A DNA stretch of 64,000 nt, taken from Nitrospiria bacterium. GTDB lineage: Bacteria; Nitrospirota; UBA9217. Under the pieces are notes generated by a model. That model had not been told where the DNA came from. It made no database searches and worked only from the letters and a program-made list of their open reading frames with translations. The position numbers were made by a program, and so were the translations under genes. The first letter of the stretch is position 1; every line of letters starts with the position of its first letter. Positions 7,114-15,774 of the stretch are shown piece after piece. The stretch spans positions 67,162 to 131,161 of the forward strand of contig CAKKRC010000045.1 of NCBI GenBank assembly GCA_919902495.1, in the 5' to 3' direction.

Positions 7114-8469
7114 ATGAAAAGGCTATCATTGACCATAGTAGTGCTGCTGCTGGCGCTGTTCGCCGCAGTTGCAGGTTTCACATCCGGCAGCGCCCTGGCC
7201 GAGGAAGCCGCGGCTCCGGTCGCTGCGGCAGCACCGGCGGCAGCTCCCGCGCCGCTCAAGATAGACACGGGCGACACGGCGTGGATGATCGTCGCCACGG
7301 CGTTCGTCATGCTCATGTCCATCCCGGGCCTGGCGCTCTTCTACGGCGGCCTGGCGAAGACCAAGGATGCCCTGAACACCATGGCGATGACCTTCGTCAC
7401 GTTCTGCATCGCCAGTCTGCTCTGGGTCCTGTACGGATATTCGTTCACTTTCTACGGCAGCGGCAGCATCATCGGCGACGCGTCGAAGGCCTTCCTGAAA
7501 GGGATCGGGCCGGACAGCATCTCGGACCTGGCCAAGACCATCCCCGAGTACATCTTCATCATGTACCAGCTCACGTTCGCGGCGATCACCGTTGCGCTGG
7601 CGAGCGGCGCCTATATCGAACGCATGAAGTTCTCTGCCTGGATACTCTTCTCCGTGCTCTGGATGAGCCTGGTGTACCTCCCGGTCGCCCACTGGGTCTG
7701 GGGCGGAGGGTTCCTGGCCAAGATGGGGGCCCTTGATTTCGCCGGCGGAACGGTCGTCCATGTCAACGCGGGTATCGCTGCGCTCGTTGGCGCCCTCATC
7801 CTCGGCAAGCGGAAGGCCAAGGCCATCATTCCGGGCAACCTGACGCTCGTCGTGACCGGCGCGGGGCTCCTGTGGTTCGGCTGGTTCGGATTCAACGCGG
7901 GCTCCGCCCTTGGGGCGAACGGACTGGCGGGCGCTGCCTTCATCAACACCAACACGGCGGCGGCGGTCGCGGCGCTCGCCTGGATGGTGGTAGAGTGGAT
8001 GCACTCCGGCAAGCCGACGGTCCTGGGCCTCGCCTCGGGCGCGGTGGGCGGGCTGGTCGCCATCACCCCGGCGGCGGGCTTCGTGAACATCACCGGCGCC
8101 ATCATCATCGGCATCGCCGCGGGTGTGGTTCCCTTCTATGCCGTGGCAAAGTTGAAGCCCCTGCTCGGCTATGACGACACGCTCGACGCTTTCGGCATCC
8201 ACGGCATCGGCGGGACGCTCGGGGCAATTCTCACCGGCGTGTTCGCCGACCCGGCGATCAACTCGGCGGGGAAGGGGCTCCTGTACGGGAACCCCGGCCA
8301 GCTCTGGATCCAGATCGTCGCGGTCCTGGCAACGCTGGCCTACAGCGCGGTCGCCACGCTGGTCATCTTCATGATCATCAAGTTCACGGTCGGACTCCGG
8401 GTAGACGCGGAAGAAGAGACCGTCGGGCTCGACGAGACGTCGCACGGCGAGCGGGCGTACAATCTCTAA
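7114..8469 (+). CDS. amtB: Ammonium transporter AmtB (first copy)
   Basis: A 451-residue Amt family channel. An N-terminal signal sequence (to about residue 29, ending SALA) is followed by an Ala/Pro linker and the family start DTGDTAWMIVATAFV. Pore histidines are in HWVWGGGF and HGIGGTLG, with the FGWFGFNAGSAL and GLRVDAEEE motifs of the family. It conducts ammonium across the inner membrane and is normally blocked by its cognate GlnK, encoded 130 bp downstream. The start at 7114 is fixed by AAGGAGG. Sigma-54 transcription implies induction under nitrogen limitation. Confidence 0.97.
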   Translation: MKRLSLTIVVLLLALFAAVAGFTSGSALAEEAAAPVAAAAPAAAPAPLKIDTGDTAWMIVATAFVMLMSIPGLALFYGGLAKTKDALNTMAMTFVTFCIASLLWVLYGYSFTFYGSGSIIGDASKAFLKGIGPDSISDLAKTIPEYIFIMYQLTFAAITVALASGAYIERMKFSAWILFSVLWMSLVYLPVAHWVWGGGFLAKMGALDFAGGTVVHVNAGIAALVGALILGKRKAKAIIPGNLTLVVTGAGLLWFGWFGFNAGSALGANGLAGAAFINTNTAAAVAALAWMVVEWMHSGKPTVLGLASGAVGGLVAITPAAGFVNITGAIIIGIAAGVVPFYAVAKLKPLLGYDDTLDAFGIHGIGGTLGAILTGVFADPAINSAGKGLLYGNPGQLWIQIVAVLATLAYSAVATLVIFMIIKFTVGLRVDAEEETVGLDETSHGERAYNL

Positions 8470-8472
8470 GAA

Positions 8473-8937
<465 letters not shown>

Positions 8938-8944
8938 ATATTAT

Positions 8945-9030
8945 CGTCATTCCCGCATCGATGCTGAGCGGGAATCCAGACTTTATCTTGCATTACTCTG
9001 GATCCCCGATAGGACCACTCGGGGATGACG
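8945..9030. repeat. CGTCATTCC inverted-repeat element after glnK
   Basis: Inverted ends CGTCATTCCC (8945) and GGGGATGACG (9021-9030) enclose GGGAATCCAG and CTGGATCCCC, which also pair. It has the same architecture as the element at 362-460. It lies 8 bp after glnK. Confidence 0.7.
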
Positions 9031-9113
9031 GTCTGGGGTATGAACAGCAGAAATAAGATCATTGATACTGATATATGTTTTCCCCCATACCTCCCTGATG
9101 TGGCGGGAACCAC

Positions 9114-9147
9114 AAGGCCCGGCAGTTGTGAACTGCCGGGCCTTTAT
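9114..9147. terminator. Bidirectional rho-independent terminator
   Basis: AAGGCCCGGCAGTT and AACTGCCGGGCCTT form a perfect 14-bp stem with loop GTG, followed by TATT. It lies between the convergent glnK (+) and lipoprotein gene (-) and probably serves both. Confidence 0.85.
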
Positions 9148-9151
9148 TCGT

Positions 9152-9841
9152 TCATTGAGGTGAGCCTACCGAATGGCTCGGTGTCTCTTTCTTAGGCTCT
9201 GGTTCTGCCTTCTTTTCCGCTTTCCTTTCTTCTACCGGCGCTTCTGCGGGGCAGGAGAGCTGTTTTCTGAGGATGCCGATGTACTCCTCGTAGTCGGCCA
9301 CTTCCTCGGCGTGGAACTCTTTCATGTCGGGATTCGTCTTCTTGAAGGCATTGTAGCTTGCCATGCCCTTGGTCAGGGAATCGCAGGCCTCCTGGGTGCG
9401 GTTCAGGTGAGCGTAGGTCTTGGCGAGGCTGATGTGGACCGTCGAGAGGGTATCATACTTTTTGTTCTCCTCGAAGATCTCCTGCGCCTTGACGAGGTAC
9501 TCGACGGCCTTCTGGTAACGGTTGGTGAATTTCACCGATTCGTCGAGGAACCCGACGGTGTTGTAGTGCTTGTGGAACTTGGAAACGGCGTTCGAGCGGA
9601 GGAAGAGGCCGTACTGGCGGTAGGTCTCGGCGAGGCCGAGGCGGTCCATCTTCTTCCGGTACACCTCCAGCGCCTGCTGGAGGAACTCTTCGGCGGCAAG
9701 GGGATCGTCCTTGCTGCTGAACTCCTCGGATGCCCATTGGAGCATAACCGCCGGGTCCTTGGTGCTCCGGGCAGCGCAGGAAAGGAGAAGCCCGGCGAGG
9801 ATGATCGCCAGGCCCGGTAGAAGTAGTATTGATCTTTTCAA
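9152..9841 (-). CDS. Predicted TPR-containing lipoprotein
   Basis: A 229-residue protein with a lipoprotein signal (hydrophobic core LLLPGLAIILAGLL, lipobox LLSC, Cys22). The mature part is helical with TPR-like pairs (AAEEFLQQALEVYRKKM, KAVEYLVKAQEIFEE, STVHISLAKTYAHL), followed by a Lys/Glu/Pro-rich tail. The start codon is TTG at 9841, supported by GAGGAGG ten bases upstream. It is an envelope-anchored scaffold by inference; no specific function is recognised. It is transcribed against amtB-glnK and divergently from the second amtB. Confidence 0.7.
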   Translation of the reverse strand: MKRSILLLPGLAIILAGLLLSCAARSTKDPAVMLQWASEEFSSKDDPLAAEEFLQQALEVYRKKMDRLGLAETYRQYGLFLRSNAVSKFHKHYNTVGFLDESVKFTNRYQKAVEYLVKAQEIFEENKKYDTLSTVHISLAKTYAHLNRTQEACDSLTKGMASYNAFKKTNPDMKEFHAEEVADYEEYIGILRKQLSCPAEAPVEERKAEKKAEPEPKKETPSHSVGSPQ

Positions 9842-10157
9842 GGTTTTGATTCCTCCTCGGAAACGGACCTATAGAAGCCGACCGGGATCAGCGGCAACGT
9901 CAACGTTTTACCGCAAGTGCCGCAGGAATGCAAGAGGATTTCACGGCAACGTGGATGCCCATTCCCTGCACAGATGCCCAAACATTCACCATCTCGCGAT
10001 ATGCGCCAGTGCTTTTTCCCGCTCCGGGTACAATGCCAGGAACAGCCAAATCAAACGGTTACGGGACGTTGCGATACGCGACCCCCGTGGCACGTGTTTT
10101 GCTATATTTTTTAGCAGCGTGGTCAATACCTGTGCAATGGAACGGGAGGAAGATAGG
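9842..10157 (+). other. Divergent intergenic region with amtB2 control sequences
   Basis: 316 bp without genes between the lipoprotein gene (-) and the second amtB (+). It holds the ribosome site of the former at its left edge and the sigma-54 promoter of the latter at 10088-10104. I searched for NtrC-type (GCAC-N7-GTGC) and NifA-type (TGT-N10-ACA) enhancer sites and found none that are convincing. Confidence 0.6.
10088..10104 (+). promoter_or_regulatory. Sigma-54 promoter of the second amtB
   Basis: TGGCACGTGTTTTGCTA differs from the 5999 promoter at one position only. It lies 54 bp before the start codon. Confidence 0.88.
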
Positions 10158-11474
10158 ATGACAAGAACGATATGGTCTCGCGGGGCGGCAGTATTTGCCG
10201 CGGCTATGCTGACGCCGTCCCTGGCATCGGCGGCGGAGCAGGCGGCGGTAAAGATAGACTCGGGCGACACGGCGTGGATCCTGATGTCAACGGCGCTGGT
10301 GATGCTGATGACGCCGGGTCTCGCCCTGTTCTACGGCGGCATGGTCCGTCGGAAGAACGTGCTGGGAACCATCATGCACAGCTTCATCGCCATCGCGCTG
10401 GTGAGCGTTCAGTGGATATTGTTCGGCTACTCACTGGCCTTCGGTCCCGACATCAACGGCTGGATCGGAAGCCTCGCGTGGGCCGGACTCTCAGGTGTCG
10501 GTTCGGCGCCGAACGCGGACTATGCCGCCACGGTGCCGCACCTTGCGTTCATGATCTACCAGATGATGTTCGCCGTCATCACGCCCGCGCTCATCAGCGG
10601 GGCGTTCGCCGAACGAATTAAATTTTCGTCATTTCTCGTGTTCACACTGCTCTGGACAACGGTGGTGTACGATCCCGTTGCGCACTGGGTCTGGGGCGCG
10701 GGCGGATGGATGAAGCAGATGGGCGTGCTCGACTTTGCGGGCGGGATCGTCGTGCATGCCACGTCGGGATTTTCGGCATTGGCAGCCGCGCTCTATATCG
10801 GCCACCGCAAGGGTTTCCTCCGCGAGTCCATGCCGCCCCATGACCTGCCGATGACGGTGCTCGGCGCAGGCATCCTGTGGTTCGGGTGGTTCGGGTTCAA
10901 CGCGGGAAGCGCGCTGTCATCGGGCGGCCTTGCAACCCTGGCCTTCGTCACCACCCATACCGCGGCGGTCGCGGCCACCCTTACCTGGACCGCGGTGGAG
11001 TGGTATCACCGCGGGAAGCCTACGATGTTCGGCGCGGCAACAGGCGCCATTGCCGGCCTGGCAACGATCACTCCCGCGGCCGGGTTTGTGAGCCCTATGG
11101 CCGCCCTTGCCATCGGTATGTGCGCGGGCCTGCTGTGCTACACGGCCCTGAACGCCAAGGTCAAGTTCCGCTATGACGACTCGCTGGACGCCTTCGGTGT
11201 TCACGGGGTGGGGGGGACCCTGGGCACGGTCATGGCCGGGGTATTTGCTTCGACGGCGATCAATTCCGGCGGGGCGAACGGCCTGTTGTCCGGGAACCCG
11301 CGGCAGCTTGCCGTTCAGGCTGGGGCGGTCCTGCTGATAGCTGTCTACTCGTTCGTGGTGAGCATGGTCCTCTTTAAACTGCTCGATGCGACGATGGGAC
11401 TCAGGGTCACGAACGACGAGGAGACCGAGGGACTGGACCTCACCCAGCACGGCGAGGCGGGGTATACGCACTGA
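10158..11474 (+). CDS. amtB: Ammonium transporter AmtB (second copy)
   Basis: A 438-residue Amt channel paralogous to the product at 7114. It has signal peptide MTRTIWSRGAAVFAAAMLTP up to about ASA, family start DSGDTAWILMSTALVML, pore histidines in HWVWGAGG and HGVGGTLG, and ending GLRVTNDEETEGLDL. Unlike the first copy it has no adjacent glnK. ATG 10158 is chosen because GGGAGGA lies eight bases upstream; a second in-frame ATG (10137) lacks a ribosome site. Its sigma-54 promoter shows it belongs to the same nitrogen-limitation regulon. Confidence 0.95.
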   Translation: MTRTIWSRGAAVFAAAMLTPSLASAAEQAAVKIDSGDTAWILMSTALVMLMTPGLALFYGGMVRRKNVLGTIMHSFIAIALVSVQWILFGYSLAFGPDINGWIGSLAWAGLSGVGSAPNADYAATVPHLAFMIYQMMFAVITPALISGAFAERIKFSSFLVFTLLWTTVVYDPVAHWVWGAGGWMKQMGVLDFAGGIVVHATSGFSALAAALYIGHRKGFLRESMPPHDLPMTVLGAGILWFGWFGFNAGSALSSGGLATLAFVTTHTAAVAATLTWTAVEWYHRGKPTMFGAATGAIAGLATITPAAGFVSPMAALAIGMCAGLLCYTALNAKVKFRYDDSLDAFGVHGVGGTLGTVMAGVFASTAINSGGANGLLSGNPRQLAVQAGAVLLIAVYSFVVSMVLFKLLDATMGLRVTNDEETEGLDLTQHGEAGYTH

Positions 11475-11672
11475 ATAATTGCGGATTTCGGATTGCGGAT
11501 TAAGAAACAAGTGCGGAGTGCGGAGTAACACCTGACACGGTGACGCGGGGACGGGGGGACGGGGAGAAGGTGAGAAGGGAGAAGTTGGGAAGTTGGGATA
11601 ATCAAAGAAGGAAGGATGGATGGAAAGAGGCGCTGCGTACCTTCCTAACTTCCCACCTTCGCATCTTCGGGT
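11475..11672. repeat. Two word-repeat tracts between amtB2 and the EamA gene
   Basis: 11475-11503 has the GCGGATT word (as at 282, 12537 and 13911), followed by GTGCGGAGTGCGGAG. From 11545 runs a GGGGACGG / GAGAAGGTGAGAAGGG / AAGTTGGG tract. Its complement, TAACTTCCCACCTTCG, lies at 11646-11661, inside the 3' end of the EamA gene on the minus strand. Confidence 0.75.
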
Positions 11673-12535
11673 CTTACGCGTTGTACGACGGCGACTCCCC
11701 CGATGATGGCGATGCCGCCGGCGATCTGGACCAGCGTGATGTGTTCGCCCAGGAAAAGAACGGCGAACACAACGGCGACAAAGGGCACCAGATAGTGATA
11801 GGCGATGGTGCGCGTGACCCCGATCCTTCTCACCCCCTGGTACCAGAGGCTGAAGGCGATGCCTGCCGAGACAATGGCGGAAAAACCGAAGGCCGCCCAT
11901 GACTGGGGGGAAATGGCGGTCCACGACTGTTTGAGGAGTTCGTGAAGGCCGACGGGAAGCAGGAGGATACTTCCGGCAGCCATGCAGTAGGCAGTGACCG
12001 TGATAGCGGAATATTTTTCCAGAAGCGGTCGCGCCTGCAGGGTATAGAGCGCCCACAGCACCGAGGCGCACAGCGTCAAAATGTCACCGGTGAGGCCTGC
12101 TGCGGTGAAGCTGAAGCCGCCGTGGCGGCCGCTGATGACAAGGTACACGCCGGTCGAGGCGAGGAGCAGACCGAGGACGATGGCCGGCGTGAGGCGCTCC
12201 TTTCCCGTTCTTGCCTGGAGCAGCACAGCGAACAGGGGGGACAGCGAGATGAACAGCGCCGAGTGGGAAGCCGTGGTGTACTTGATCCCGTACATGAAGA
12301 AGATATTATAGAGGGTGATACCGATAAAGCCGAGCTTCACGATCGCAAAACGGTCCCGCCGCTCGATCGCGAAGGGCTCTCGCGTCACGAACATGACAGC
12401 GGCCAGGAACAGCGAGGCAACAAGGAAACGCACGATGGTGAAGCTGAGCGGAAGAAAGTCGGTGAGCGCGAATTTCACAAAGGCGAAATTGACGCCCCAG
12501 ACGAGGGTAACGAATAGCAGGCGAAGGTCAAACAT
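11645..12535 (-). CDS. EamA/DMT family transporter
   Basis: A 296-residue inner-membrane protein with ten predicted helices in two EamA repeats. The first begins LFVTLVWGVNFAFVKFAL and the second about residue 150, at LTGDILTLCASVLWALY. The family exports or exchanges small metabolites; the substrate cannot be predicted. The C-terminal residues EDAKVGS and the stop codon are encoded by a repeat tract whose complement lies just downstream, so the end of the protein seems to have been written by the repeat. Its ATG directly abuts another repeat (12537) and has no clear ribosome site. Confidence 0.85.
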   Translation of the reverse strand: MFDLRLLFVTLVWGVNFAFVKFALTDFLPLSFTIVRFLVASLFLAAVMFVTREPFAIERRDRFAIVKLGFIGITLYNIFFMYGIKYTTASHSALFISLSPLFAVLLQARTGKERLTPAIVLGLLLASTGVYLVISGRHGGFSFTAAGLTGDILTLCASVLWALYTLQARPLLEKYSAITVTAYCMAAGSILLLPVGLHELLKQSWTAISPQSWAAFGFSAIVSAGIAFSLWYQGVRRIGVTRTIAYHYLVPFVAVVFAVLFLGEHITLVQIAGGIAIIGGVAVVQRVRPEDAKVGS

Positions 12536-12536
12536 A

Positions 12537-12741
12537 ATAATTGCGGATTTCGGATTGCGGATTGCGGATTGAAATCTGATACAAATTCATAAATCTCGTA
12601 GTAAAGTAAAGATTGCTTCGTCGCTTCGCTTCTCGCAATGACAAAAAATGATCTCAAATTGCCGATTGAATTTTAATCGTTTTGAGGACTGGACGGTTTT
12701 TTGGGTCTTAATCCGCAATTCGCAATCCGCAATCCGCAATT
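12537..12741. repeat. GCGGATT-word inverted pair with a nested second element
   Basis: The left arm (12540-12571) is four tandem GCGGATT-type units. The right arm (12711-12740) is the complement (AATCCGCAATCCGC). Inside the loop, 12611-12642 carries a different repeat type, GATTGCTTCGTCGCTTCGCT followed by TCTCGCAATGAC, suggesting insertion of one element into another. There is no protein in this 266-bp gap between the EamA and ntrB genes. Confidence 0.75.
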
Positions 12742-12766
12742 GACCCGGACTATATCATAAATTACC

Positions 12767-12795
12767 TTGAATACTCAAATATATTGTGCTATCAA
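12767..12795 (+). promoter_or_regulatory. Candidate sigma-70-type promoter of ntrB
   Basis: TTGAAT (12767) and TATCAA (12790) are separated by 17 bp. The expected start falls at about 12802, which is the ATG itself, and no Shine-Dalgarno sequence precedes that ATG. A leaderless transcript is therefore possible. Confidence 0.45.
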
Positions 12796-12801
12796 TAGGT
12801 T

Positions 12802-13908
12802 ATGCATGGTCTGAGCCCAAAGTTCAGCGACATTACTGTCGACATCCTTTCGGGGATCGTCGATGGCGTGGCGGTGACCGATGAGAGCGGGAGCGTCATC
12901 ATCTGGAACCGTGCCATCGAGGAAATGACCGGCATCGCCGCTACGGACGCGATCAGCCACAAAGCAGCGACCGTGTTTGCCGATAATCCCGCGATAGTGT
13001 CCCAGATCGAAAAGACCCTGGCGACGGGAAGGTCCTATTCGGACTATGAGACCGCGCTTTCGGCCCGGCATCGGCAGCCTCTGCCGGTCGGTGTGGTGAG
13101 CAGCGTGCTTCCCGACGCGGAAGGCAGGCCCCAGGGCGTGATCCTTTCGGTGCGGGACCAGAGCAGCGTTCAGGACCTGAAGGAACGCATACGAAGGGCG
13201 GACCGGCTGGCCGCCATCGGTCAGATCGCCGCCGGCATCGCCCATGAGATCAAGAACCCCCTTGTCGGGATACGCGGCGCGGCCCAGCTTTTGAAATCCG
13301 AGCTCAGGACATCATCCAATGCCGGCGGGAGTCTCACCGAGTATCTTGATGTGATCCTGAAGGAGGCGGACCGGTTGAACGGCGTGCTCGAAGGGATCCT
13401 GGACTTTACCCGGGTAAAGCCCCGGGAGTCGGGCACCTTCAATATCCACAGCATCCTGGACCGGGCGCTCCTGCTGTACGAAGAACCTGCCCGGCAGCAT
13501 GCCGTCGTGCTTGCGCGGGAATATGACCCGAGCCTGCCTGAGGTGATCGGGAACCGGGACCAACTCATTCAAGTGTTCCTGAACATCATCAAGAACGCCA
13601 TCGAGGTCATGCCGTCAGGCGGCAAACTCACCGTGGTGACGCGCATGTCCGATATGTTCACGAGCGTCCAGGCCGATGGCAGGAAACACCGCCTCATGGT
13701 CGTGAAAGTGAGCGACACCGGGCTGGGCATCAAGCAGGAGCACCTGCAGGACATCTTCGCACCCTTCTTCACGACCAAGGACCGGGGAGTGGGGCTGGGG
13801 CTGGCGCTCTCGTACCAGATCGTGCAGGAGCATCTCGGGACCATCCGGGTGGACAGCCGCGAGGGAGAGGGGACGACCTTCAGCGTGTATCTGCCGCTGG
13901 GAGCATAA
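12802..13908 (+). CDS. ntrB: Nitrogen sensor histidine kinase NtrB
   Basis: A 368-residue soluble kinase with no membrane segment. A PAS domain (about residues 12-120; ILSGIVDGVAVTDESG) is followed by a HisKA dimerisation domain with phosphorylated His148 in GIAHEIKNPLVGIRGAAQLL, then a HATPase domain (N box NIIKNAIEVM, G boxes DTGLGI and GVGLGLALSYQIV). In the Ntr system it phosphorylates or dephosphorylates NtrC under PII control. ntrC follows by 73 bp, confirming the pair. The PAS-HisKA arrangement and the conserved NPL-GIRGAAQLL H-box point to NtrB over other kinases. Confidence 0.93.
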   Translation: MHGLSPKFSDITVDILSGIVDGVAVTDESGSVIIWNRAIEEMTGIAATDAISHKAATVFADNPAIVSQIEKTLATGRSYSDYETALSARHRQPLPVGVVSSVLPDAEGRPQGVILSVRDQSSVQDLKERIRRADRLAAIGQIAAGIAHEIKNPLVGIRGAAQLLKSELRTSSNAGGSLTEYLDVILKEADRLNGVLEGILDFTRVKPRESGTFNIHSILDRALLLYEEPARQHAVVLAREYDPSLPEVIGNRDQLIQVFLNIIKNAIEVMPSGGKLTVVTRMSDMFTSVQADGRKHRLMVVKVSDTGLGIKQEHLQDIFAPFFTTKDRGVGLGLALSYQIVQEHLGTIRVDSREGEGTTFSVYLPLGA

Positions 13909-13910
13909 AA

Positions 13911-13937
13911 CAAATTGCGGATTGCGGATTGCGGAAT
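13911..13937. repeat. GCGGATT-word tract between ntrB and ntrC
   Basis: Three tandem copies of ATTGCGG(ATT) begin three bases after the ntrB stop. It uses the same word as the tracts at 282, 11475 and 12537, all in or beside the nitrogen-control region. Confidence 0.75.
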
Positions 13938-13981
13938 AATGAAACCAGCGCAGAAGTGAAAGCACAAGGCGACGAAAGATC

Positions 13982-15430
13982 ATGAGCGAACGAATTCTCA
14001 TAGTCGATGACGAAGAAAGCGTCCGGTGGGTGCTGAAGAAGGCCCTGGAGAAGGAGGGCCTCGAAACGGTACTCGCGAAGGACGCCGCCGAGGCATTTTC
14101 GTGCCTGCAGGAAGGCGGCATTGCCGTGGTCCTCATGGATATCCGCATGCCGGGCATGAGCGGACTCGACGCCCTGGAGAAGATCCGGAAGGAAGGACGG
14201 AACATCTCGGTCATTATCATGACCGCCCAGAGCACGATGCAGAACGCTATCGAGGCCATGCGTCGCGGCGCCTACGACTACATTACCAAGCCCTTCGACC
14301 TCGACGAGGTGAGCATTCTGGTAAAAAAGGCGCTGGACATCCGGCACCTGAGCGAAGAGGTGGACACGCTCCGGGTGGAAGTTCGGGAAAAATACGAAGG
14401 CGGGCTCGTAGGCGCCACGTCCGCCATGCAGGAGATCTACAAGACCATCGGCCGTGTGGCCGAGAGCGACGCCACCGTGCTGATCCACGGCGAGAGCGGG
14501 ACGGGCAAGGAATTGGTCGCCCGCGCCATCCATTTTCACAGCAAGCGGTCGGGACGGCCCTTTATTGCCGTGAACTCCGCGGCGATCCCCTCCGAGCTCC
14601 TGGAGAGCGAGCTCTTCGGCCATGAGAAGGGGTCCTTCACCGGCGCAGTGGCCCGGAAGCTCGGGAAGTTCGAGGCTGCGGCAGGCGGCACGCTCTTCCT
14701 CGACGAGATCGGCGACATGAGCCTTTCGCTGCAGGGGAAACTTCTCCGCGTCCTGCAAGAAAGGGAGTTCGAACGCGTCGGCGGGACCGAGCCCATCAGG
14801 ACCGATGTCCGGGTGATCGCCGCGACCCACCACGATCTCGAAAAGATGGTGCGCGAGAACAAGTTCCGGGAGGACCTGTTCTACCGACTGAACGTCATCC
14901 AGATCAATATCCCCCCGCTCAGAAAGCGCAAGGACGATATCATCCCGCTGGCAGAACATTTCCTCGGGAAATACCGGGACGGGCGCGGGGTAAGCGCCAA
15001 GACGTTCACACCGGAGACGCTCAAGGCCCTGCGCGCCTATGACTGGCCGGGGAACGTGCGCGAACTGGAGAATGCGGTCCAGCGCGCGGTCACGCTTGCC
15101 CAGGGCGACAAGATATTCCCCGATGCCCTGCCGCCGCAAATCTTCAAACCGGGGCAGGGGGTCACCATATCGTTCGAGAATTTTCTGGAAGAAAAGCTCG
15201 CGGACCTCGTGGACCGGCTTGGCGGACTCGACCATGGCGATATCTATTCCCTGGTGATCCAGCGCGTGGAAAAACCGCTTATCACCCTGGTGCTCAGGAA
15301 GACCGAGGGCAACCAGGTGCGCGCGGCGAGCCTCCTCGGCATCAACCGGAACACGCTCAGAAAGAAGATCAGGGAACTGGGGATCAAGGGGCCGTTCAGC
15401 GGGGAGGATGAGAAGAATGATGAGGAGTAG
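13982..15430 (+). CDS. ntrC: Sigma-54-dependent nitrogen regulator NtrC
   Basis: A 482-residue response regulator: receiver domain (phosphoacceptor Asp53, KPF switch Lys103), AAA+ domain (Walker A GESGTGKE, residues 170-177; sigma-54 contact loop GSFTGA, 217-222; GTLFLDEIGDM Walker B), and a C-terminal Fis-type helix-turn-helix (QVRAASLLGINRNTLRKKI). It activates sigma-54 promoters under nitrogen limitation; four such promoters lie upstream in this window. The GAFTGA loop has Ser in place of the first Ala, a tolerated variant. It is cotranscribed with ntrB. Confidence 0.95.
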   Translation: MSERILIVDDEESVRWVLKKALEKEGLETVLAKDAAEAFSCLQEGGIAVVLMDIRMPGMSGLDALEKIRKEGRNISVIIMTAQSTMQNAIEAMRRGAYDYITKPFDLDEVSILVKKALDIRHLSEEVDTLRVEVREKYEGGLVGATSAMQEIYKTIGRVAESDATVLIHGESGTGKELVARAIHFHSKRSGRPFIAVNSAAIPSELLESELFGHEKGSFTGAVARKLGKFEAAAGGTLFLDEIGDMSLSLQGKLLRVLQEREFERVGGTEPIRTDVRVIAATHHDLEKMVRENKFREDLFYRLNVIQINIPPLRKRKDDIIPLAEHFLGKYRDGRGVSAKTFTPETLKALRAYDWPGNVRELENAVQRAVTLAQGDKIFPDALPPQIFKPGQGVTISFENFLEEKLADLVDRLGGLDHGDIYSLVIQRVEKPLITLVLRKTEGNQVRAASLLGINRNTLRKKIRELGIKGPFSGEDEKNDEE

Positions 15431-15490
15431 GGACAGCAGGTGGAAAGAAGAACAAAGTTTTGCGGTTATACGATACCTGGGAAAATCTGC

Positions 15491-15519
15491 TTGAACGGCA
15501 AATTGCCGTATGCTATAGT
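15491..15519 (+). promoter_or_regulatory. Promoter and palindromic operator of the DUF433/DUF5615 pair
   Basis: TTGAAC (15491) and TATAGT (15514) with a 17-bp spacer form a strong sigma-70-type promoter. The spacer carries a perfect 15-bp palindrome, ACGGCAA-A-TTGCCGT (15495-15509), exactly where a repressor would block polymerase. This fits autoregulation by the antitoxin-like protein encoded 20 bp downstream. Confidence 0.75.
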
Positions 15520-15537
15520 GCATGCAGGTGAACGAGC

Positions 15538-15774
15538 ATGGCGACGATACAGATACAGCACTCCTATATAGAAAAGAACCCGGCTGTCTATGAAGGCAAA
15601 GCCGTCATCAAGGGGACCCGCGTCCCGGTTGCTTCGATCGTGAACCACTACCGCTCCGGCATGAGCATCGAGGAACTCCTCGAAGGCTACCCGTCCATCA
15701 CTCCCGCCCAGTTGTTCGACGCTTTGAGCTATTACTTCGATAACAAGGAAGAGATAGACAAAGAGCTCGCCTGA
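15538..15774 (+). CDS. DUF433 family protein, putative antitoxin
   Basis: A 78-residue protein of the DUF433 (VapB45-like) family, shown by AVIKGTRVPVASIVNHYRSG and the following EELLEGYPSITPAQLFDALS, a winged-helix DNA-binding fold. Proteins of this kind are commonly paired with DUF5615 PIN-like proteins as toxin-antitoxin modules. Its stop overlaps the next ATG by one base (TGATG), implying translational coupling. It has its own promoter containing a palindrome, so it is likely the autorepressor. Confidence 0.88.
   Translation: MATIQIQHSYIEKNPAVYEGKAVIKGTRVPVASIVNHYRSGMSIEELLEGYPSITPAQLFDALSYYFDNKEEIDKELA

Noticed and set aside
13880-15523. Minus-strand frame of 547 codons opposite ntrC
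   Set aside because: It is the antisense of a complete NtrC with all catalytic motifs. No ribosome site or homology was recognised.
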